A stretch of 20,107 nucleotides of DNA, taken from contig JBMYYE010000039.1 of assembly GCA_049609065.1 (NCBI GenBank), positions 1 through 20,107 on the forward strand. Reading direction: 5' to 3'. Within the stretch, counting starts at the first letter, position 1. The number at the start of each line of letters is the position of its first letter. This document shows positions 6,625 through 14,072 of the stretch, one piece after another. Source of the stretch: JBMYYE01 sp049609065. Its GTDB lineage: Bacteria > Pseudomonadota > Alphaproteobacteria > Rhodobacterales > Rhodobacteraceae. The translations under genes were made by a program, and so were the position numbers. The notes beneath the pieces are model-generated. The model searched no databases. It was given only the letters and a program-made list of their open reading frames with translations, and was not told the DNA's origin.

Positions 6625-7691
6625 CTTGCCACCTCTTCAATGGTATAATTTGGAAAAAGCTCCGCACGCATGAAACAGTCATCAAGCCTGGAAATACCGC
6701 GAATCCATGACGTCGAAAGGCCATCATCCTCTGCGGCCTTGCGAAGGTCAAAGAACGCCGCATGATCGATAACATCCCCAAGCGCGATGCGGGCGATCGT
6801 TTGGCCTGAACGTGCCGCATTCAAGGCCCGCTGATTGGCAAACCGTTGATCGAAAACCCCATGGTCGGATACGGTTATGAATTCCGCCTCACGTCGCGCG
6901 AGCTCTAGTATCTCTTGTGGGACATCTGCGTTTGCGACCACAATATCCGCATCATGCAGGGCCTTTCGCGCCGCCAATGTCATATCATCTGGCTGCCCTG
7001 AACCCAGACCGATAAAGCTGATCTTTCCGTCTGGGGCGCTATTTGCGCTATGGGCTTTTAAGAGGGCTTCAAGCGCCTGTTCCACCGCGGTTTTGCCCCC
7101 TGATCTAAACGCTTTCGGACCGACCGTGTTGTAAAATTCCGCCCAGAATGCCCGACGCGGCGCACCATATGGCACAGCTTTCGCCGCGAGGCGGTATCCA
7201 CGTGCGATTTCAACAAGAGGCCCCAAATCCGTTGATAGGCTTTCTTCGAGATCCGCTTTTATATTGCGCGCAAGCACAGGTGCCGCGCCTTCGGTTGCGA
7301 TGGCAACTGTCACAGGGGCGCGGTCCACAATGGCCGGTGTGATGAAGTCGCTGTCGCGCAAGTTGTCGACGATGTTCACCAAAAGGCCCGCATTTTTTGC
7401 CCAGCCTGCGACCTCACTATCTTCCACGTGATTTTCATTTGCCGCATAGAAAAGCGCCACAGAGCGCAGCTCAAACGTCTGGAAATCCGCTTCGACTAGG
7501 GGCCGCGCAACAAGGCGCAATCGTCCCTCACCGGCCCATGCTTGAATTTCCGGACTTGGCTGCGCACCATAAACCATGATCGAAAGCTCCGTCTTGAGAA
7601 GAAGGCGGAGCTTCGCAACAGCGGCAAAGCCAGCCCCTGATACGAGCGCATGTTGGGTTTGTGTGTTTAAAAATACGGGATAATGTCGCAT
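6621..7691 (-). CDS. cysG: Siroheme synthase CysG, short form (precorrin-2 dehydrogenase/ferrochelatase plus truncated methyltransferase)
   Basis: 356 residues from ATG 7691 (MRHYPVFLNT), preceded by GAGAGG; a TTG at 7715 in the same frame is less likely. Residues 1-150 match the SirC/Met8 NAD-dependent precorrin-2 dehydrogenase and ferrochelatase module: VSGAGFAAVAKLRLLL near 17-32 and NIVDNLRDSDFITPAIVDRA, then VAIATEGAAPVLAR. The middle is the dimerisation domain. From about residue 228 a uroporphyrinogen-III methyltransferase start is seen (ISFIGLGSGQPDDMTLAARK), but only about 125 residues remain, against about 250 in full CysG, and the GGDP-type SAM-binding motif is missing. So the last two steps of siroheme synthesis are likely done here and methylation by a separate enzyme. 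First gene of the operon. Confidence 0.85.
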   Translation of the reverse strand: MRHYPVFLNTQTQHALVSGAGFAAVAKLRLLLKTELSIMVYGAQPSPEIQAWAGEGRLRLVARPLVEADFQTFELRSVALFYAANENHVEDSEVAGWAKNAGLLVNIVDNLRDSDFITPAIVDRAPVTVAIATEGAAPVLARNIKADLEESLSTDLGPLVEIARGYRLAAKAVPYGAPRRAFWAEFYNTVGPKAFRSGGKTAVEQALEALLKAHSANSAPDGKISFIGLGSGQPDDMTLAARKALHDADIVVANADVPQEILELARREAEFITVSDHGVFDQRFANQRALNAARSGQTIARIALGDVIDHAAFFDLRKAAEDDGLSTSWIRGISRLDDCFMRAELFPNYTIEEVAR

Positions 7692-7719
7692 TGAGGCCTC
7701 TCTATCTGCCCTCAATATA

Positions 7720-7730
7720 GAATATTATTC
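7720..7730. promoter_or_regulatory. GAATA-T-TATTC palindrome upstream of cysG operon
   Basis: A perfect 11-bp AT-rich palindrome lies 29 bp before the cysG ATG, where an operator or -10 region would be expected. A hairpin CTGTGT-6 nt-ACACAG (7771-7788) lies 40 bp further upstream. The site could bind a sulfur-responsive repressor, but I cannot name one and AT-rich palindromes this short also arise by chance. Confidence 0.25.
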
Positions 7731-7876
7731 CTCTAGATTACATATGCAGCGCTAAAAATGGGAAATTGTACTGTGTTTTCTGACACAGCAAAATGCCTGT
7801 CAAGAATATCCCCCTTATTTGGAGCAACGTCACCAGCGCAGCCACATATGCAAAACTCCTGATGTTACCGCGGCAT

Positions 7877-7909
7877 AAAAAAACGGCCAGTAGCGTGTGC
7901 TACTGGCCG
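7877..7909 (-). terminator. Rho-independent terminator of secA
   Basis: On the minus strand a perfect 11-bp stem CGGCCAGTAGC / GCTACTGGCCG with a four-base ACAC loop is followed by seven T. It lies 24 bp after the secA stop and separates secA from the co-oriented cysG operon. Confidence 0.95.
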
Positions 7910-7933
7910 CGAATCATTGGGGATTAATACGTT

Positions 7934-10621
7934 TTAAACGCGCCCGTGGCAGTGCTTAAACTTCTTGCCCGACCCACAGGGGCAAAGATCATTACGACCA
8001 GGGTTGCCCCATGTTTCGGGCTTAGTTTCATCAAAACCACCATCGGTCTGTTCCAGCGCATTTTCAGCGGCATCCACTGCGCCAAGCACCTCTTCTTGCT
8101 CAGCCATGTATTCCGCCATCATGCGCGCTTGTTCTTCTTCGGTCATTTGACGAACGAGAGACAATTGCCGCACCGCATCCGTACGCAATCCATCGAGCAA
8201 CATTTCAAACATCTGAAACGCCTCTGATTTATATTCGTTGAGGGGATCACGTTGTGCATAGCTACGGAAGCCAACCACAGAACGAAGATGTTCAAGCGTC
8301 ACCAGATGTTCACGCCATTTGGCGTCAATGCTCTGCAAAAGGATTTGCTTTTCGACATTGCGCATGGTGTCCGCGCCAAAGGCTTCTTCTTTTTCGGCCA
8401 TAAACGCGTCATGCGCGTCATAGAGACGGTCGCGGATCACATCGTCATCCACACCTTCTTCGGCCATCCAATCTTTCACCGGTACATCGAGAGACAGGCT
8501 TTCAATCAAACCCGCCTGAAGCCCATCCCCATCCCATTGATCGGCATACGACCGTTCTGGAATAAATTGGTCAACCACGTCATCCACCACTTGGTGGCGC
8601 ATGTCTTGGATGGTTTCGGAAATGTCCTCTGCTTCCATAATTTCACGACGTTGAGAGAAGATCATCTTACGTTGGTCATTCATCACATCATCAAATTTGA
8701 GGATCTGTTTACGGATATCAAAGTTGCGGCCTTCGACTTTTGCCTGAGCCCGTTCGAGCGATTTATTCACCCACGGATGTACGATTGCTTCGCCTTCTTT
8801 CATGCCAAGCGATGATAGAACCTTTTCAAGACGCTCAGAGCCAAAGATCCGCATAAGATCGTCTTCCAAAGACAAGAAAAATGCAGAACGCCCCGGATCA
8901 CCCTGACGGCCAGAACGACCACGAAGCTGATTATCAATGCGGCGGCTTTCATGGCGCTCGGTCGCCAAAACAAATAGGCCGCCCGCCTCAAGTACCTTGG
9001 CTTTTTCGTCCGCAACTTTCGCTGTCATTTCCTCGCGGAGCGCCTCTGGGTCCGCCTCAGGGTTTTCAGCAAGCGCCTCTTGTACGTGCATTTCCACGTT
9101 GCCACCGAGCTGAATATCTGTCCCGCGGCCCGCCATGTTTGTTGCGATGGTCACCGCACCCAAACGACCTGCATCGGCAACGATTTGGGCCTCTTTTTCA
9201 TGCTGACGTGCATTCAAAACGCTATGCTTTACACCGGCTTGATCGAGGAGCTGCGATAGGAATTCGGATTTTTCAATCGAAGTGGTCCCAACGAGGATCG
9301 GCTGACCCTTCTCATGGGCTTCTTTAATCGTTTCAACGATTGCGTTGAATTTTTCAGCCGCCGTTCGATAGACCGCATCGTGGTCATCCACACGTGCGAT
9401 CGGACGGTTGGTTGGAATTTCCACAACGCCAAGTTTATAGATTTCGTCAAACTCATCCGCTTCTGTCAACGCCGTGCCAGTCATACCCGCAAGCTTGCCA
9501 TAAAGACGGAAGAAGTTTTGGAATGTCACGGACGCAACTGTCACGTTTTCGGGCTGAATTTCACAGCCTTCTTTGGCTTCAATCGCTTGGTGGAGACCAT
9601 CGGACAAACGACGTCCCGCCATCATGCGGCCGGTAAATTCATCCACAAGAACAACTTCGTTGTTGCGCACCATGTAGTCTTTGTCCCGCACGAATATTTT
9701 ATGCGCGCGCAACCCTTGGTTCATGTGGTGCACCAAAGTTGTGCTTTCTGGATCATAGAGTGTCTGACCCTCTGGGAGCAATCCAAGCTCAACCAACCGC
9801 GTTTCAAGGAACTCGTTCCCAGCATCATTAAATGTTACATTGCGGGTCTTTTCGTCTAGCTCATAGAAATCCTCTTGGATTTCAGGAATGATTTTATCAA
9901 TCGTCACATAGAGATCGGTGCGATCTTCGGCGGGGCCAGAAATAATCAACGGCGTCCGCGCCTCATCGATGAGGATCGAATCGACCTCATCCACAATCAC
10001 AAAATTATGGCCGCGCTGGAAAATTTCCGACATATCGGACCGCATATTGTCGCGTAGATAGTCAAACGCCAATTCGTTATTCGTGGCATATGTCACATCT
10101 GCTTGGTAGGCCGCGTGCTTTTCCTCAGCCGGCTGTTGCGGGTAAATGACACCCGTCGTCATGCCAAGGGCGGTGAACACTTTGCTCATCCATTCCGCAT
10201 CACGCGTCGCGAGGTAATCATTCACCGTCACAACATGCACACCCTTACCAGAAAGCGCATTCAAATAGGACGGCAAGGTCGCAACAAGCGTTTTACCCTC
10301 CCCTGTTTTCATCTCAGAAATATTTCCACGGTGAAGGAAAATCCCCCCCATGAGCTGTGTATCAAAGGCCCGAAGCCCCAAAGCACGTTTTGCCGCCTCA
10401 CGGCAGTTTGCAAAGGCTTCTGGCAGCAACGCGTCTAGGCTTTCGCCATTTTCCACGCGCGCTTTAAATTCTTGTGTTTTTTCAATGAGGCCTTCATCGG
10501 AAAGCTTTTCGAACTCTGGCTCAAGCGCGTTGATCTTTGCGATGATCGGACGAACCGCTTTGACTTTTCGATCATTGGCTGACCCAAAAACCTTTTTTGC
10601 AACAGAACCTAAACCTAGCAT
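7934..10621 (-). CDS. secA: Preprotein translocase ATPase SecA
   Basis: 895 residues from ATG 10621 (MLGLGSVAKKVFGSANDRKV), the family's typical N-terminus; GGGGCG precedes it. The frame is open upstream to TTG 10651, but that adds residues unlike SecA. It is the ATPase motor that drives unfolded proteins through SecYEG. Seen in order: Walker A MKTGEGKT (about 104-111), Walker B/DEAD region VDEVDSILIDEART, the second nucleotide-binding domain with TNMAGRGTDIQLGG and RHESRRIDNQLRGRSGRQGD, helical wing and scaffold, and the C-terminal zinc motif CPCGSGKKFKHCH that contacts SecB. Complete and unremarkable. It is transcribed away from the ppiC-argJ-mutT cluster. Confidence 0.97.
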   Translation of the reverse strand: MLGLGSVAKKVFGSANDRKVKAVRPIIAKINALEPEFEKLSDEGLIEKTQEFKARVENGESLDALLPEAFANCREAAKRALGLRAFDTQLMGGIFLHRGNISEMKTGEGKTLVATLPSYLNALSGKGVHVVTVNDYLATRDAEWMSKVFTALGMTTGVIYPQQPAEEKHAAYQADVTYATNNELAFDYLRDNMRSDMSEIFQRGHNFVIVDEVDSILIDEARTPLIISGPAEDRTDLYVTIDKIIPEIQEDFYELDEKTRNVTFNDAGNEFLETRLVELGLLPEGQTLYDPESTTLVHHMNQGLRAHKIFVRDKDYMVRNNEVVLVDEFTGRMMAGRRLSDGLHQAIEAKEGCEIQPENVTVASVTFQNFFRLYGKLAGMTGTALTEADEFDEIYKLGVVEIPTNRPIARVDDHDAVYRTAAEKFNAIVETIKEAHEKGQPILVGTTSIEKSEFLSQLLDQAGVKHSVLNARQHEKEAQIVADAGRLGAVTIATNMAGRGTDIQLGGNVEMHVQEALAENPEADPEALREEMTAKVADEKAKVLEAGGLFVLATERHESRRIDNQLRGRSGRQGDPGRSAFFLSLEDDLMRIFGSERLEKVLSSLGMKEGEAIVHPWVNKSLERAQAKVEGRNFDIRKQILKFDDVMNDQRKMIFSQRREIMEAEDISETIQDMRHQVVDDVVDQFIPERSYADQWDGDGLQAGLIESLSLDVPVKDWMAEEGVDDDVIRDRLYDAHDAFMAEKEEAFGADTMRNVEKQILLQSIDAKWREHLVTLEHLRSVVGFRSYAQRDPLNEYKSEAFQMFEMLLDGLRTDAVRQLSLVRQMTEEEQARMMAEYMAEQEEVLGAVDAAENALEQTDGGFDETKPETWGNPGRNDLCPCGSGKKFKHCHGRV

Positions 10622-10798
10622 TTTCGCCCCATATCCGCTCATTGCGGTCAAATAGATGTTATGATGCCTTGCCGAGCACCCCAGAGAGACCTAGATACCT
10701 TAAGCAACGGCCCAAAATCGATGTAAGGGGCCACACACATGGTGTCAATGTTTCGGCCCCCATTCGGGTCAAATGACCGTAAAAAAGAGGAACTAAAA
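10622..10798. promoter_or_regulatory. Divergent intergenic region secA / ppiC
   Basis: The 177-bp gap between divergent starts must hold promoters for both directions. A 12-bp perfect palindrome GGTCAAATGACC is at 10767-10778, 20 bp before the ppiC start and next to an A-rich run; GAGG at 10787-10790 is the ppiC ribosome-binding site. I could not assign -35/-10 boxes with confidence. Confidence 0.4.
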
Positions 10799-11647
10799 GT
10801 GAAACCCATTTCCCGCCTACTCGCCACAGCCTGTGTTGGCCTCGCATTTGCATTTCCAACCTACGCCGAAGATCTAAGCGCAGACACGGTCCTGGCGACC
10901 GTGAATGGCACTGATATCACGCTTGGGCATATGATCATCACCCGCGAACAATTGCCGGCGCAATATCGCCAACTCCCCGCGGAGGTGCTTTATGACGGGA
11001 TTATGGAACAGCTCATTAACCAAGTTGTTTTGTCCCAAAACGCAGGCGACACGATTTCAAAACGCTCAATGCTGACCCTGGAATTGGACCGCCGTGCGCT
11101 TCAAGCTGATGAAGCCCTAAAAGGGATCGCCGACGGAGCGACCACAGACGAAGCGATCAAAGCCGCCTATGAAGCGCGGTTTAAAAATGCCGAAAAGCAA
11201 CCTGAATACAAAGCGCGCCATATCCTCCTCGAAAGCGAAGATGATGCAAAAGCTGTGATCGCGCTTTTGAATGAAGGTGGTGATTTTATTGAATTGGCCA
11301 AAGAAAAATCCACGGGCCCTTCTGGGCCATCTGGCGGGGATCTCGGTTGGTTCCAAAAAGGTGCGATGGTTGATGTGTTTTTTGATGCCGTCGTGACCCT
11401 TGAAGAAGGCGGCATTTCAGCCCCTGTCAAATCTCAATTCGGCTGGCATGTTATTAAGCTTGATGAAAAACGCCTCGCAGATACGCCAACTCTCGAAGAG
11501 ATGCGCGGTGAGCTCTCCAATGAAATCCAAAGTGATGCTGTGCAAAAAGCCATTGAAAAACTCAATGAATCGGCAGATATCACCAAAATCGATAAAGCAG
11601 ATCTTGATGTTACAAAGCTTTTTGACACATCCTTGATCGGAAAATAA
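10799..11647 (+). CDS. Periplasmic peptidyl-prolyl isomerase, parvulin type (PpiC/SurA-like)
   Basis: 282 residues from GTG 10799, chosen because GAGG lies eight bases upstream and the frame then opens with a clean signal peptide (KPISRLLATACVGLAFAFPTYA, cleavage before EDL). The open frame reaches GTG 10739, but that would add residues before the signal peptide. An N-terminal chaperone-like helical region (about 25-135) is followed by a rotamase domain: YKARHILLESEDDAKAVIAL (about 154-173), then GPSGPSGGDLGWFQKGAMV and FGWHVIKLDEKR. It helps fold exported proteins in the periplasm, which fits its position beside secA. argJ follows after 14 bp, so a shared transcript is likely. Confidence 0.9.
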   Translation: MKPISRLLATACVGLAFAFPTYAEDLSADTVLATVNGTDITLGHMIITREQLPAQYRQLPAEVLYDGIMEQLINQVVLSQNAGDTISKRSMLTLELDRRALQADEALKGIADGATTDEAIKAAYEARFKNAEKQPEYKARHILLESEDDAKAVIALLNEGGDFIELAKEKSTGPSGPSGGDLGWFQKGAMVDVFFDAVVTLEEGGISAPVKSQFGWHVIKLDEKRLADTPTLEEMRGELSNEIQSDAVQKAIEKLNESADITKIDKADLDVTKLFDTSLIGK

Positions 11648-11661
11648 ACGCGGAGTACCCC

Positions 11662-12984
11662 ATGGGCAAGAAGGCTAAGATCAAGAAACTGAAAGCAAAA
11701 ATAGCGCAGTTGGAACAAACACTGGCTCCCAATCCATCGGGCCCTATGATCTCACCTCTTGCCCCAAAGGGCGGATTTCCTGACCTCCCTGTAATTGACG
11801 GGGTGGAATTTGCGACATCTGAAACAGGCATAAAATACAAAAACCGCCCCGATGTGATGTTGGCGAAAATTTGTGCTGGTGCCTCCATTGCGGGCGCATT
11901 TACGCGCTCATCCACACGCTCAGCCCCCGTTTTGGATTGCCAAGAGAAGCTCCAAAATGTCGCGCACCTCGCGGATGAAGCCGCGATTTTCGTGAATGCA
12001 GGGAACGCCAACGCCTTCACGGGCCGCCACGGGGACAGCTCCGTTAAAGCTATTTCTAAGGCCGTTGCAGACACAACAGGTGTTCCAGAGGCACGTGTTT
12101 TCACATCCTCAACAGGCGTCATTGGACAAGTCCTCCCTGAAGAGAAAATCATCGCGCATATAGACGAAATGGCTGCAAACCTTGCGCCAAACACCATCGA
12201 AGACGCGGCCACAGCCATCAAAACAACTGATACATTCCCCAAAGGCGCAAGTGCCCATATCGACAATGACGCAGGTTCAATTTCTATTGCAGGGATTGCA
12301 AAAGGCTCTGGAATGATCGCGCCTGATATGGCGACGATGTTGGTCTACATCTTCACAGATGCCAAAATTTCGCCAACACTTTTACAAGAGGTCGTTTCCG
12401 CAAAAACGGATCAGAGCTTCAACGCAATCACCGTCGACAGCGATACATCTACCTCAGATAGTCTCATCGTGGCGGCAACAGGAAAAACCACAGCGCCTGA
12501 AATCACAACACTGGATGATAAGCTCGGACTTGCCTTCGCTCAGGCCCTTGGGGACGTGATGCGCGATCTTGCCCATCAAGTTGTCCGCGACGGCGAAGGC
12601 GCCACAAAATTCATCGAAGTCGCCGTTACCGGGGCGCAAAATAAGGATGACGCCCGCAAAGTGGCGCTGTCGATTGCCAATTCACCTTTGGTGAAAACCG
12701 CCGCCGCAGGCGAAGACCCCAACTGGGGTCGTGTGGTGATGGCCGTCGGAAAATCAGGCGCAAAGGCAGATCGTGATCTTCTTTCTATCTCCTTTGGAGA
12801 CATCCTTGTTGCTGAAAAGGGCTGGGTTAGTGACCGCTATTCCGAAGAAAAAGGGGCGGCCTATATGAAAAATGATGACCTTATCATCCAAGTGGACCTT
12901 GGATTGGGGGAGGGTGCCGATACGGTCTGGACCTGTGATTTGACGCATCAATATATCACCATCAACGCGGATTACCGATCATGA
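11662..12984 (+). CDS. argJ: Glutamate N-acetyltransferase / amino-acid acetyltransferase ArgJ
   Basis: 440 residues. ArgJ recycles acetyl groups from N-acetylornithine to glutamate in arginine synthesis and in many bacteria also uses acetyl-CoA. The core starts at SPLAPKGGFPDLPVIDGV; KGSGMIAPDMATML (about residues 213-226) is the self-cleavage site, the Thr being the new N-terminus of the beta subunit and the nucleophile. ATPEDPNWG-like ending motif is present as AAAGEDPNWGRVVMAVGKSG. The family's usual length is about 405-415; here a 30-residue basic helix (GKKAKIKKLKAKIAQLEQTL) precedes the core. ATG 11662 is preceded by GGAG, so the extension is probably translated. The stop overlaps the mutT start in ATGA. 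Confidence 0.95.
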   Translation: MGKKAKIKKLKAKIAQLEQTLAPNPSGPMISPLAPKGGFPDLPVIDGVEFATSETGIKYKNRPDVMLAKICAGASIAGAFTRSSTRSAPVLDCQEKLQNVAHLADEAAIFVNAGNANAFTGRHGDSSVKAISKAVADTTGVPEARVFTSSTGVIGQVLPEEKIIAHIDEMAANLAPNTIEDAATAIKTTDTFPKGASAHIDNDAGSISIAGIAKGSGMIAPDMATMLVYIFTDAKISPTLLQEVVSAKTDQSFNAITVDSDTSTSDSLIVAATGKTTAPEITTLDDKLGLAFAQALGDVMRDLAHQVVRDGEGATKFIEVAVTGAQNKDDARKVALSIANSPLVKTAAAGEDPNWGRVVMAVGKSGAKADRDLLSISFGDILVAEKGWVSDRYSEEKGAAYMKNDDLIIQVDLGLGEGADTVWTCDLTHQYITINADYRS

Positions 12985-13379
12985 AAACTGTCCTCGTCTC
13001 GGCTGTTGCTCTCATTGATGCAGATGGGCGGATTTTGCTCGCACAGCGGCCCGAAGGCAAATCCATGGCCGGGCTTTGGGAATTCCCTGGAGGCAAAATT
13101 GAGGACGGTGAAACACCCGAAGTTGCTCTTATACGTGAACTCGAAGAAGAGCTTGGGATCAACACATGGGAAAGCTGCCTTGCGCCTTTGACATTCGCGT
13201 CCCATAGCTATGATGACTTTCACCTATTGATGCCCCTTTTCGTATGTCGGAAATGGGAAGGTCAGCTTACCCCGCGAGAAGGCCAGACCCTAAAATGGGT
13301 GCGCGTTGCGAATCTCCGTGACTATCCAATGCCTGAAGCAGACATTCCTCTGATTTCACACCTGCGCGATCTCCTCTAA
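12981..13379 (+). CDS. mutT: MutT-type Nudix hydrolase (8-oxo-dGTP diphosphatase)
   Basis: 132 residues, the normal MutT size. The Nudix box is complete: GKIEDGETPEVALIRELEEE followed by LGI (about residues 38-60), preceded by MAGLWEFPGG and RPEGK, the features of MutT proteins that remove 8-oxo-dGTP from the nucleotide pool. W and aromatic residues in the C-terminal half (LKWVRVANLRDYPMPEAD) also fit MutT. The ATG overlaps the argJ stop by four bases, so the two are translationally coupled. Substrate is inferred from family; other Nudix substrates cannot be excluded. Confidence 0.92.
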   Translation: MKTVLVSAVALIDADGRILLAQRPEGKSMAGLWEFPGGKIEDGETPEVALIRELEEELGINTWESCLAPLTFASHSYDDFHLLMPLFVCRKWEGQLTPREGQTLKWVRVANLRDYPMPEADIPLISHLRDLL

Positions 13380-13427
13380 ACCTACACTGGAGTACTTGTC
13401 TAAAAGTCAGTATTCAGATATGCTTAG

Positions 13428-13504
13428 GTCAAATTAAACATTTCTTAACGTCCTCCTGCCGAAATACTGGCGTTAAGAATTGTTTCAATTTGACTGGGGG
13501 AAAA
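13428..13504 (+). promoter_or_regulatory. Long inverted repeat leader ending at the ribosome-binding site of a 41-codon ORF
   Basis: Left arm 13428-13450 and right arm 13471-13494 are complementary at 22 positions, with one mismatch and one bulge; the inner arms are TTCTTAACG and CGTTAAGAA. The 20-base loop starts with TCCTCC (13451-13456). The right arm ends one base before GGGGGA (13496-13501), the Shine-Dalgarno of the ATG at 13505. TCCTCC can pair with GGGGGA (six pairs, one G-U), so the loop could close a pseudoknot over the ribosome-binding site. This suggests translational control, or less likely a DNA operator. Arms and pairing are seen; function is inferred. Confidence 0.6.
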
Positions 13505-13630
13505 ATGAAATTACGTACAATTATACTGGGGAGCTGTGTCTCCGTCCAAGGCCTGTTTATCAAAAACCTACGCGGTGGAAAAATTGCTGTGCGCGTTGAT
13601 GGAAAGATCTTTGAAGGTCTACCTATTTGA
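13505..13630 (+). CDS. 41-residue small protein, function unknown
   Basis: ATG 13505 opens 41 codons ending in TGA and an adjacent TAA: the product begins MKLRTIILGSCVSVQG, continues LFIKNLRGGKIAVRVDGK and ends IFEGLPI. It is basic, with alternating beta-strand-like character, a single Cys11 and no signal peptide or TM segment. GGGGG lies four bases before the ATG. Downstream are a 15-bp palindrome GAGTTTTAAAAACTC (13648-13662) and a strong terminator, and upstream a structured leader, so the unit looks like an independent small gene. It is below usual gene-calling length cut-offs. I do not recognise a family with certainty. It could instead be a leader peptide or part of a structured RNA. 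Confidence 0.6.
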   Translation: MKLRTIILGSCVSVQGLFIKNLRGGKIAVRVDGKIFEGLPI

Positions 13631-13674
13631 TAACACGTCGTTACTTTGAGTTTTAAAAACTCACTGCACAAAAT

Positions 13675-13709
13675 AAAAAAGCGGGTCCGAAGACCCGCTT
13701 TTCTTTTTT
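13675..13709. terminator. Bidirectional rho-independent terminator
   Basis: GCGGGTC-CGAA-GACCCGC at 13681-13698, flanked by an A-run on the left and TTTTCTTTTTT on the right, so the stem extends with A-T pairs and works on both strands. It ends the small ORF transcript on plus and the 62-aa gene on minus, whose stop is at 13729. Confidence 0.9.
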
Positions 13710-13728
13710 CAGGTTGCCCTAAAAAATA

Positions 13729-13917
13729 TTAGTCAGCAGCAGCGGCGATAAGGCCGATTACTACGAGAGCAGCAATAACTGCGCCTGCAGAAACAGAAGA
13801 ACCTGATTCTTCAACCATTACTGGTGCAGCTTCTACAGTTGCGTCAGAGTAAGAACCTGCAGATGCTGCAGATGCTGCGAATACGCCAGCGGCGATAAGT
13901 GCGAATGTTTTACGCAT
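13729..13917 (-). CDS. 62-residue exported single-TM protein (hypothetical)
   Basis: Residues 1-20 are a Sec signal peptide (MRKTFALIAAGVFAASAASA). The mature part is an acidic segment (SYSDATVEAAPVMVEESGSS) followed by a hydrophobic helix at about 43-60 (SAGAVIAALVVIGLIAAA) ending in AD. It would sit in the inner membrane with a short periplasmic N-terminal part. The layout of signal peptide, acidic E-P-V-M-VEE segment and terminal TM resembles small membrane proteins common in Rhodobacterales with no assigned role. ATG 13917 follows AAGGAA by ten bases. It has its own promoter-like region with a 12-bp palindrome and a terminator, so it is monocistronic. Confidence 0.7.
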   Translation of the reverse strand: MRKTFALIAAGVFAASAASAGSYSDATVEAAPVMVEESGSSVSAGAVIAALVVIGLIAAAAD

Positions 13918-13938
13918 AATATTAGTTCCTTAAACTTA

Positions 13939-13950
13939 GTGAACGTTCAC
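13939..13950. promoter_or_regulatory. Perfect palindrome GTGAACGTTCAC upstream of 62-aa gene
   Basis: A 12-bp perfect dyad 21 bp upstream of the ATG at 13917, just downstream of a possible promoter (TTGATT at 13986-13981, TACAAA at 13961-13956 on minus, spacing 19). At that place it would overlap the transcription start, typical of a repressor operator. The regulator is unknown. Confidence 0.4.
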
Positions 13951-14072
13951 GTTGCTTTGTATTTCATGAGTACCCTGTAAAATCAAAGGAAATCGACCTT
14001 TTCCCTAAAACTGTGGCTTTTTAACAATAATCACCCCCATCATAAGCAATATTCAGCCGTTTTTAGCCCATA

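Noticed and set aside
8252..10438. Several long plus-strand ORFs (up to 187 codons)
   Set aside because: All are antisense to secA, His/Phe-rich shadows of the conserved coding frame.
11610..12266. 218-codon minus-strand ORF
   Set aside because: Antisense to argJ; the Ala/Ser-rich composition is a shadow of the argJ codons.
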